Source: JBOGZD01 sp050697155
GTDB taxonomy: Bacteria; Actinomycetota; Thermoleophilia; Solirubrobacterales; 70-9
Assembly (NCBI GenBank): GCA_050697155.1
Contig: JBOGZD010000102.1
Coordinates: forward strand, 1-9,934
Direction of reading: 5' to 3'
DNA: 9,934 nucleotides
Positions 1-5,596 of the stretch are shown here, one piece after another. Under the pieces are notes generated by a model that saw only the letters and a program-made list of their open reading frames with translations, was not told where the DNA came from and did no database searches. Each line of letters begins with the position of its first letter. Position 1 is the first letter of the stretch. The translations under genes and the position numbers were made by a program.

Positions 1-359
1 ACGAGCCGATGATCGAGCTGATGCGCGACCTTCGCGGGCGGGGCTACCGGATGGCGCTGCTGACCAACAACGTGCGCGAGTGGGAGCCCTACTGGCGCGC
101 GATGATGCCGGTGGACGAGATCTTCGAGCTCGTCGTCGACTCGGGCTTCGTCGGCATGCGAAAGCCCGAGCGCGGGATCTACGAGCTCACCGTGGCGCGG
201 CTGGGCGACGGGATCGCCGCCGCCGAGTGCCTGTTCGTCGACGACGTCGAGGCCAACGTCGAGGCGGCGCGCGAGCTGGGGATGACCGCGGTCCACTTTC
301 GCGAGAACGAGCAGGCGATCTCGGACATCGAAACGGTGCTGGGGACCCTAGATGAGTGA
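1..359 (+). CDS. HAD-superfamily hydrolase, C-terminal part (5' end outside window)
   Basis: This is the C-terminal part of a haloacid dehalogenase-type phosphohydrolase, probably acting on a small phosphorylated metabolite in the cytoplasm; the substrate cannot be read from sequence. Counting from the Met codon at 9, HAD motif II is LLTNN (Thr19), motif III is the Lys in GMRKPE (Lys52), and motif IV is the acidic pair in CLFVDDVEANV (Asp78, Asp79), followed by the usual helix (EAARELGMTAVHF). The frame is open to the left edge (the codons before the Met read Glu-Pro), and the nucleophile motif DxDxT is missing, so the true start lies outside the window and the Met at 9 is probably internal. 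It converges on the amidotransferase gene with 18 bp between stop codons. The HAD call is secure; the subfamily (HAD-IA-like) is an inference. Confidence 0.88.
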   Translation, partial: EPMIELMRDLRGRGYRMALLTNNVREWEPYWRAMMPVDEIFELVVDSGFVGMRKPERGIYELTVARLGDGIAAAECLFVDDVEANVEAARELGMTAVHFRENEQAISDIETVLGTLDE

Positions 360-381
360 TTCCGTGGAATTGCTCATCTAG
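348..381. terminator. Hairpin shared by two convergent genes, containing both stop codons
   Basis: CTAGATGAGTGATTCC (348-363) pairs with GGAATTGCTCATCTAG (366-381). This gives 16 paired positions, of which two are G-U wobbles on the + strand RNA, around a very tight centre. The TGA of the HAD gene (357-359) and the TAG of the amidotransferase gene (378-380, minus strand) both sit inside the stem. There is no T-tract on either side, so this is a terminator-like or RNA 3'-end structure rather than a textbook intrinsic terminator. Confidence 0.55.
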
Positions 382-1079
382 CCGACCAGGTCGAGGAAGC
401 GCCCGCAGAGCTCTCGACCGAGCCGGTTCCACCCGCCGATCCTGGCCTCGGTCTCCTCGCGAAGGGCGCCGACGTCGATCCCGGACCGACCCAGCTCCTC
501 GTCGCCGCGGTGCTTTTCGATCCAGCCGAAGGCGTCAGCGGGCGCGACCTCCGCGTGAAACTGGATCCCCCAGGCGGCGTCGCCGATCCGGTAGGCCTGC
601 AGGCAGATCGGGCTGCGGGCGAGCGCCTTCGCGTTCGGGGGCAGATCGAACTCGTAGCTGTGCCACTCGAAGGCCTCGAAGCCCGGCGCCAGCGACCCGA
701 GCAGCGGGTCGGCGGCGCCCTCGGCGGTCAGCTCGACCGGGTGCCAGCCGATTTCCGGGGCGCGGGCGGGCCAGGCGGAACCCCCGGCGGCGATGGCGAG
801 CAGTTGAGAGCCGAGGCAGAGGCCGAGCATCGGGATATCGCGCTCGAGCAACTCGGCGAGAAGTGCTATCTCCTCTGCGATCCAGGGATTGCGGTCCTCC
901 TGGTCGACATGCATCGCGCCGCCGAGGCTGAGCACCGCCTGATAGCCGGCCGGATCGGCCGGCGGGGTCTCAGACTCGGTCCGGTACCAGTGGTCGACCT
1001 CGACCCCGCTCCCCCGCATCGCCTCGGCGAAGACGCCGGGGCCGGCATCGCGCTGGTGGACGATCGCCAGGGCGCGCAC
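378..1079 (-). CDS. Class I glutamine amidotransferase-like protein (GMP synthase-like GATase1)
   Basis: A free-standing glutaminase-type domain of 233 residues, in the GATase1 group that resembles the amidotransferase part of GMP synthase but lacks a synthetase domain. Counting from the GTG at 1079, the nucleophile elbow is GLCLGSQ (Cys88) and the rest of the triad is in GIQFHAE (His175, Glu177). A WHSYEFDLPP segment near residues 139-148 matches the family's conserved WH...F.LP region, and VRALAIVHQ gives the first beta strand. GTG 1079 is chosen because this strand begins there and the codons upstream run through a hairpin and the end of the previous gene. No clear ribosome-binding site precedes it, and a 13-bp palindrome lies just upstream. 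The open frame continues upstream to 2006, but that is an artefact of a frameshift in the neighbouring gene. The amide acceptor is unknown; related proteins act on glutamine or gamma-glutamyl compounds. Confidence 0.85.
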   Translation of the reverse strand: MRALAIVHQRDAGPGVFAEAMRGSGVEVDHWYRTESETPPADPAGYQAVLSLGGAMHVDQEDRNPWIAEEIALLAELLERDIPMLGLCLGSQLLAIAAGGSAWPARAPEIGWHPVELTAEGAADPLLGSLAPGFEAFEWHSYEFDLPPNAKALARSPICLQAYRIGDAAWGIQFHAEVAPADAFGWIEKHRGDEELGRSGIDVGALREETEARIGGWNRLGRELCGRFLDLVG

Positions 1080-1082
1080 CGG

Positions 1083-1095
1083 CGCCAGTCTGGCG
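1083..1095. promoter_or_regulatory. Palindrome directly upstream of the amidotransferase start
   Basis: CGCCAG-T-CTGGCG is a perfect inverted repeat with a one-base centre, ending 3 bp before the GTG at 1079 on the minus strand. It occupies the place where a ribosome-binding site would be expected, and none is visible. It could be an operator, a small hairpin over the start, or chance in GC-rich DNA. Confidence 0.25.
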
Positions 1096-1098
1096 GAT

Positions 1099-1133
1099 GG
1101 CGCCTTCCTCTCGCATACCGAGAGGAAGGCGCC
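1099..1133 (-). terminator. Perfect 15-bp-stem hairpin (copy 1 of a hairpin family), downstream of the RTX gene
   Basis: Read on the minus strand, GGCGCCTTCCTCTCG - GTATG - CGAGAGGAAGGCGCC forms a perfect 15-bp stem with a 5-nt loop. It lies 23 bp after the stop codon of the DUF11/RTX gene and 20 bp before the amidotransferase start. No run of T follows. The near-identical copy at 9781, also just after a gene end and in the same orientation relative to that gene, argues for a genome-wide terminator-like or REP-like element rather than a local accident. Confidence 0.75.
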
Positions 1134-1155
1134 ACTGGTCGCCCGCGCTGAGCGC

Positions 1156-1982
1156 TCAGCAGCGGCGCTTGGTGTCGGCGCCCGGACCGCCGATGCAGCG
1201 GTCGACACCGGAGCCGCCGATGAGCGAGTCGGCGCCGCCGCCTCCGTTGAGGCGGTCGTTGCCGCCCCCGCCCCGCAGCGTGTCGCCGGCAGCGCCGCCG
1301 CGGAGACGGTCGTTGCCGCTGCCCCCGCGCACGTGGTCATTCTTGCCGCGGGCGCGCACGCGGTCGTTCCCACCTGGGCACAGATCACGTCCTTGCCGCC
1401 GAGGCTGTCGATCACGTCGTCGCCGCCGCGGGCGAGGATGACGTCGCGACCGCTTGTGCCGGTGAGCACCTCGTCGCCGCTGGTCCCCTCGATCGTGACC
1501 TTCTTGCCATTGCAACGCGGCTCCCCGCCGCCGGCCTCGACGATCTGCGTGGTCTCCGAGTCCTCGTTGTTCGCAGGCGCCGGGTCCTCGCCGGCCGTGG
1601 TCACCGAGACGGTGTTGGTGATCGTCCCGTCGCGGCGCGGCTCAACCCGGATGGTCACGGTCGCCGTCGCCGTCGAGGCGAGCTCGCCCAACGCGCAGGT
1701 GACCCTTCGCCCCTGGCTGTCGCAGGCGCCCTGGGTCGGGGTCGCCGACACGAGGTCGAGCTCGTTCGGCAGGTCGTCCGACAACTCGAGCCCATCGGCC
1801 GGATCCGGGCCGAGGTTGGCAACCACGATCGTGTAGGCGAACGGCGTCCCCACGGTCGCCGGATCGACGCTGTCGCTCTTATCGACCGAGAGATCGGAAA
1901 CGGCGAACGCACCGGACGGAACCACCGACATGAAGCCGAGGGCGAGTACGCCGCTGGGCGTCGCTCTCATGCGCCTGGACAT
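1156..1982 (-). CDS. Secreted DUF11 and RTX-type calcium-binding repeat protein, frameshifted in this sequence
   Basis: Probable exported or surface protein. From the ATG at 1982 there is a signal peptide (MSRRMRAT, hydrophobic core, predicted cut after SGAFA near residue 27). A DUF11 beta-sandwich domain follows (VDKSDSVDPATVG to NTVSVTTAGEDPAPANNED, about residues 30-145). After PRCNGKKVTIEGTSGD come about eleven RTX-like nonapeptides (pattern GGxGxDxLx) ending GGPGADTKRRC at 1156. The upstream frame carries the repeats down to GGKDVICA and the next frame carries GGNDRV onward. Adding one base at the CCC run (1376-1378, written GGG on +) restores an exact 9-residue register and gives about 275 residues. 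AAGGAGG lies 4 bp before the ATG at 1982, so this start is preferred over the TTG at 2006. No type I secretion genes are nearby, which fits Sec export. The shift may be a sequencing error or a real inactivation. Confidence 0.8.
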
Positions 1983-1986
1983 CCAT

Positions 1987-1993
1987 CCTCCTT
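1987..1993 (-). promoter_or_regulatory. Strong Shine-Dalgarno AAGGAGG for the DUF11/RTX gene
   Basis: On the minus strand AAGGAGG ends 4 bp before the ATG at 1982 and 16 bp before the next in-frame ATG at 1970. It decides against the upstream TTG at 2006, which has no comparable site. It is the clearest ribosome-binding site in the window; the other starts are weak-site, coupled or apparently leaderless. Confidence 0.7.
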
Positions 1994-2044
1994 GCTTCGC
2001 GTCCAACCGTTAAAGCGAACGGAGGCGGTACGAGGTTTATGGGC

Positions 2045-2500
2045 TCAGTTATCCGAACCGGCGCGGTCCCAGACGTAGAGCTCGACCGCTTCGGCGGCGA
2101 GCTCCATCTGGCGCGGGGGTGAGAGCCACTCGAGCACGGTCTCCAGCGCGCGCTCCTCGGTGACCCCGGCGTCGACGGCCTCCTCGCCCCGGAAGCCGGC
2201 GGCGAGCTTGAGCGCCTCGCGCCGGTGCTCGCCGAGGGACGGAAAGGCGCCCATCAGGTAGTCGCGGTTCGGGACCGGGGTGCCGATGTCCATCGAGGCG
2301 TGCCAGGCGGCGAGCAGCGAGATGTCGTGCTCGTCGAGCTCGGCGATCGCCTTCGCGTAGTGGGCCTCGAGCTCGTCGTCGGGGATCTCGTCGACCCAGG
2401 CGCGGACCGCCTCGCCGAGCAGCTGTCGGCGCGCCTCGCGGCCGACCGAGTCGGCGATCGCGCGGATCGCGTCAGCGGGGTCGATGAAACAGAGGGGCAT
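2045..2500 (-). CDS. Hypothetical acidic, mostly helical protein, 151 residues
   Basis: I do not recognise this family. The protein starts MPLCFIDPADAIRAIADS, is rich in Glu, Asp and Ala, and reads as a string of amphipathic helices (REARRQLLGEAVRAWVDEIP, DDELEAHYAKAIAELDEHD, EHRREALKLAAGFRGEEAVD). It ends ELYVWDRAGSDN. There is no signal peptide, no membrane segment and no cysteine pair, so it is probably a soluble cytoplasmic protein. The frame is open far upstream through the antisense of addB, but only the part from ATG 2500 has a natural protein composition; before it the translation is Arg-rich shadow. No Shine-Dalgarno sequence is visible. A TATCTT hexamer 8 bp before the ATG suggests a leaderless transcript. 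It is divergent from addB and shares its promoter region, including a LexA-box-like site closer to this gene than to addB. A role linked to DNA repair is only a guess from position. Confidence 0.72.
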   Translation of the reverse strand: MPLCFIDPADAIRAIADSVGREARRQLLGEAVRAWVDEIPDDELEAHYAKAIAELDEHDISLLAAWHASMDIGTPVPNRDYLMGAFPSLGEHRREALKLAAGFRGEEAVDAGVTEERALETVLEWLSPPRQMELAAEAVELYVWDRAGSDN

Positions 2501-2508
2501 CGGCGCGG

Positions 2509-2514
2509 AAGATA
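2509..2514 (-). promoter_or_regulatory. Candidate -10 element (TATCTT) for the 151-residue gene
   Basis: On the minus strand TATCTT fits TAnnnT and ends 8 bp before the ATG at 2500, which would place the transcript start at or beside the start codon. No convincing -35 hexamer is seen; the expected place holds GTTTTG. No ribosome-binding site exists here, consistent with a leaderless mRNA. Confidence 0.4.
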
Positions 2515-2536
2515 GGCACGCCCGAGGACGGCAAAA

Positions 2537-2550
2537 CGAACGCCCGTTTC
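2537..2550 (+). promoter_or_regulatory. LexA/SOS-box-like operator in the addB divergent region
   Basis: CGAACGCCCGTTTC matches the Gram-positive LexA box as I recall it (CGAACRNRYGTTYC) at 13 of 14 positions. The left half-site CGAAC is also that of the actinobacterial box, while the right half is GTTTC instead of GTTCG. It lies 36 bp upstream of the 151-residue gene, next to its expected -35 region, and 73 bp upstream of the addB GTG. An overlapping palindrome, AAACG-N6-CGTTT (2534-2549), could instead mark another regulator's site. Confidence 0.4.
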
Positions 2551-2611
2551 GCGCGGCGAGCGGGAATCGGTGGGATGGCGTCATGTCAGCCGCGCGCGCC
2601 GCGCCTCGACC

Positions 2612-2617
2612 TATGCT
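2612..2617 (+). promoter_or_regulatory. Candidate -10 element (TATGCT) for addBA, apparently leaderless
   Basis: TATGCT fits TAnnnT and ends 6 bp before the GTG at 2624, so the first transcribed base would be the start codon or next to it. No ribosome-binding site lies before this GTG. The element supports GTG 2624 over the upstream ATG at 2570, since that ATG would lie upstream of the promoter. No clear -35 is visible. Confidence 0.42.
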
Positions 2618-2623
2618 CAGAAG

Positions 2624-5596
2624 GTGTCGTTGGAGCTGATAGTCGGGCCCCCGAACTCGGGCCGCGAGGGGCGGATCCTCGAGCGGCTCGAGGCCGCGCG
2701 CGATCGCTCGCCGGTGCTCGTCGTGCCGACCGCCGACGACGCCGCGCGGTTCGAGCGCGACCTCTGCACATCGGGCGGCGGCGGGGTCATCGGCGTCTCG
2801 ATCCGCACCTTCGGCTCGCTCTTCGACGAGGTGGCGCGGCTGGCCGGGCTGGCACTGCCGGCTCCGCTGAGCGCACCGCAGCGACTCGCCCTCGTGCGCG
2901 CCGCGGTCCGCGCCACCGACCTGCGGCTGCTGCGGCGTTCCTCCGAGCGACCGGGCTTCGCCCCCGCGCTCGCGGCGCTGATCGCCGAGCTCCAGTCGGC
3001 GATGGTGTCGCCGGCCGACCTCGAGCACGCGGTGGCGGATCTCGACGACGCCGACTACGCGGGTGAGCTGGCGGCGCTCTACGCGGCCTACGTCGGGCTT
3101 CTCGAGAGCGCCGAGCGCAGCGACGCGGGCTCGCGGGCGCCGGCGACGATCGCGGCGCTCGCCGCGGATCCGGCGCTCTGGGACGCGCGCCCCGTGTTCT
3201 TCTACGGGTTCGACGACCTGACCCGGGCTCAGCTCGAGCTGCTCGCCGCGCTCGACCGCGCCGCGGAGGTCGTGGTGGCGGTCAACTTCGAGGACCGCGA
3301 CGCCCTCAACGCACGTGCGCGCCTGCACGCCCAGATGGTCGAGGAGCTGGGAGGCTCGGTGGCCGAGCCGCTCGCCCACCGGCCGAGCCACACGGAGCGC
3401 GCGTCGCTGCGCCACCTCGACAGGAGCCTGTTCGAGCCCGGCGCGGAGCGCCTTGCGCTCGACGAGGGCGTGCGGATGCTCGAGTGCGCGGGCGAGCTCG
3501 GCGAGGCGGAAGCGATCGGCGCCGAGGTCGCCGCGCTGATCGCGGCCGGCGAGCCCGCCGATTCGATTGCGATCGTCGTCCGCGATCCGGACCGCCGCGG
3601 GTCGCTGATCGGGCGGGTGCTGGAGCGGCTCGCGATCCCGGTCGCGGTCGAGGCGGGGGTGCCGCTGGCAACGACGGCCGTGGGCGGCTCGGTGGTGGCG
3701 CTGTGCCGGGCCGTGAGCGAGGACGACCCGGCGGAGCTGCTCGCGCACCTGCGCGCCGACCCCTCGACCCCGCCCGGAGTCGCGGACGCGCTCGAGCTGC
3801 GCCTCAACCGCGCCCAGCCGGCGACCATCGACGAGGCGATCTCGGGTTGGGAGGCGCCGCCACGCCACCTGGCGACCCTGCGCGGAGCCCGATCGGCGGC
3901 CGCGCGCATGCACGCCCTGGCCGCGATCGCCCACGAGCTCGCAACCGCCGTCCACGGGGAGCAGGCGCCCCTCGCGGGGCGAGCGGCGGCCGATCACCCG
4001 ACCCCGTTCGACCCGGTCGAGCAGCGCGCCGCGATCGCGATCGCCGAGCTCTGCGAGGAGCTCGCCGAGGTCGGCGGGCTGCCGGCATGCGACCCCCCCG
4101 GCCTGCGCGACGCGGCCGACGCGATCGAGAGCGCGACCGTCCGCCTCTGGCGCGGACCCACCGACGGGCGGGTGCGGGTGCTCGACCCCTACCGGATCCG
4201 CGCCGGACGGGCGCGGTACCTGTTCTGCGCCGGCCTCCAGGAGGGCGAGTTCCCGCGCCGCTCGCCCGGCGACCCGTTGCTCGGCGACGAGCGCCGGCGC
4301 CGGCTCGGGATCGAGGCGCTCGTCCGCCGCGACCCACTCGATGAGGAGCGCTACCTCTTCCACGCCTGCGTCTCGCGACCGACGGAGCGCCTCACGCTCT
4401 CCTGGCAGTTCGCCGACGATGACGGGGCACCCGCGGCCCGCTCGCCGTTCGTCGACGAGGTCCTCGACCTGCTCGGGGAGAGCACGCAGGAAGCCGCGAA
4501 GGCGCTGATTCGCCGCCGCGGGATCGAGCAGGTCACGTTCGCCGCCGCGGAGGCCCCGACGGAGCGCGAGCTGGCACGGGCGCAGGCGCTCGCCGGGCCG
4601 CGCGCCAGGGAGGTCCCGCCCGGGCCGCTGCGGGTGCCCGCGGTGCTCGAGGGGCTCGCCGAGCGCGAGCTGCTCAGCGCCAGCACGCTCGAGCAGTGGC
4701 TCGAGTGCCCGTACCGCTGGTTCGTCGAGCACGAGCTGTCGCCGCAGCGCCTCGTGCCCGAGAGCGATCCGCTGCGGCTCGGCAGCATCGCCCACGACGC
4801 GCTCGAGGCGCTCTACGCCGAGCCGCCGGGCACGGACTCGATCGCGCGCCCCGGCGATCTCGGGCGCTGGCGCGAGCGGCTCGCTGAGCTCCTCGACCAG
4901 GTGGCCCGCGATCACGGGATGCGCCCGGACCGACCCCGCGACGCCGTCGCGCTCGCACGGCTTCGCGAGCAGGTCGAGGCCTTCCTCGCCGAGGAGGCCC
5001 GGCTCGAGATCGAGCTTCGGCCCCGCCGCGACCTGCTCGAGGCCGACTTCGGCACCGAGGAAAACGGCGCCGCGGCGCTGGATCTCGGCGGCGCGAAGCT
5101 GCGCGGGCGAATCGACCGCGTTGACCTCGCGCCCGACGGGACGAGGGCCCTCATCCGTGACTACAAGACCGGCCGCAGCATGCCGGGGCGCAGAGGCTGG
5201 GAGGGCAAGGGCAAGCTCCAGCTGCAGCTCTACCTGCTCGCCGCGCGGGAGAGCCTCGGCCTCGATCCCGTGGGAGGCCTCTACTACGCGCTCGGCGAGT
5301 ACAGGGACCGCCGGCCGCGCGGGATGGTGCTGGCCGACGAGGCGGTCATCGGCGACCTCGCCGAGCACCTCGTCGGCGGTGACTCCTGCGGGCCGGACGA
5401 GTTCGACGAGGAGCTCGAGCGTGCTCGCGGGCAGGCCTCCGAGCAGGCCGCGGCGATGCGAGCGGGAGACATCGGCCGCCGGCCGCTCGGTGGCAAGTGC
5501 CCCACGTACTGCACCTTCCAGCCGATCTGCCGGCTCGAGCGCGCAGTCGGCCTCGAGGCGGCGGAGGGCCGGAGCGCGGAGAACGGGGTGGGATGA
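2624..5596 (+). CDS. addB: AddB-like subunit of an AddAB helicase-nuclease (degenerate ATPase, RecB-type nuclease with Fe-S cysteines)
   Basis: Subunit of a two-protein helicase-nuclease that resects double-strand DNA ends for recombination; 990 residues. The N-terminus has a degenerate Walker A (GPPNSGR, residues 8-14, Arg for Lys). A motif II-like segment reads FYGFDDLTRAQLELL (acidic pair 197-198, no DExQ). LFCAGLQEGEFP (533-544) is the conserved segment typical of AddB. The C-terminus is a RecB-type PD-(D/E)XK nuclease: GSIAHD (His724), GRIDRVD (Asp831), DYKTG (Asp846, Lys848). Cys695 (ECPYRW) with Cys959, Cys963 and Cys969 (CPTYCTFQPIC) fits the Fe-S cluster that staples AddB-type nucleases, though spacing is x3 rather than the usual x2 between the first two of the triplet. 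GTG 2624 is chosen because the family's first strand (LELIVGP) begins there and a -10 lies just upstream; the ATG at 2570 would add an unrelated Arg-rich leader. It overlaps addA by 4 bp. Confidence 0.88.
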   Translation: MSLELIVGPPNSGREGRILERLEAARDRSPVLVVPTADDAARFERDLCTSGGGGVIGVSIRTFGSLFDEVARLAGLALPAPLSAPQRLALVRAAVRATDLRLLRRSSERPGFAPALAALIAELQSAMVSPADLEHAVADLDDADYAGELAALYAAYVGLLESAERSDAGSRAPATIAALAADPALWDARPVFFYGFDDLTRAQLELLAALDRAAEVVVAVNFEDRDALNARARLHAQMVEELGGSVAEPLAHRPSHTERASLRHLDRSLFEPGAERLALDEGVRMLECAGELGEAEAIGAEVAALIAAGEPADSIAIVVRDPDRRGSLIGRVLERLAIPVAVEAGVPLATTAVGGSVVALCRAVSEDDPAELLAHLRADPSTPPGVADALELRLNRAQPATIDEAISGWEAPPRHLATLRGARSAAARMHALAAIAHELATAVHGEQAPLAGRAAADHPTPFDPVEQRAAIAIAELCEELAEVGGLPACDPPGLRDAADAIESATVRLWRGPTDGRVRVLDPYRIRAGRARYLFCAGLQEGEFPRRSPGDPLLGDERRRRLGIEALVRRDPLDEERYLFHACVSRPTERLTLSWQFADDDGAPAARSPFVDEVLDLLGESTQEAAKALIRRRGIEQVTFAAAEAPTERELARAQALAGPRAREVPPGPLRVPAVLEGLAERELLSASTLEQWLECPYRWFVEHELSPQRLVPESDPLRLGSIAHDALEALYAEPPGTDSIARPGDLGRWRERLAELLDQVARDHGMRPDRPRDAVALARLREQVEAFLAEEARLEIELRPRRDLLEADFGTEENGAAALDLGGAKLRGRIDRVDLAPDGTRALIRDYKTGRSMPGRRGWEGKGKLQLQLYLLAARESLGLDPVGGLYYALGEYRDRRPRGMVLADEAVIGDLAEHLVGGDSCGPDEFDEELERARGQASEQAAAMRAGDIGRRPLGGKCPTYCTFQPICRLERAVGLEAAEGRSAENGVG

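Noticed and set aside
1099..1133. A standard Rho-independent terminator
   Set aside because: The stem is ideal but no run of T follows on either strand, so it is listed as terminator-like and part of a hairpin family.
1156..1440. Tandem DNA repeat or CRISPR-like array
   Set aside because: The periodicity is the 27-bp coding unit of RTX nonapeptides, with variable sequence and no spacer structure.
1983..2044. CCGTT-cgcttt-AACGG inverted repeat as an operator or terminator between the 151-residue gene and the RTX gene
   Set aside because: The arms are only 5 bp and there is no T-tract or second copy in the window. I could not define a convincing promoter here.
2570..2623. ATG at 2570 as the addB start
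   Set aside because: It adds an Arg-rich leader with no family resemblance and lies upstream of the likely -10 at 2612-2617. GTG 2624 begins the conserved first strand.
5593..5596. ATGA overlap as a programmed frameshift joining addB and addA
   Set aside because: It is an ordinary stop-start overlap. Both proteins have complete domain sets and normal lengths, so translational coupling suffices.
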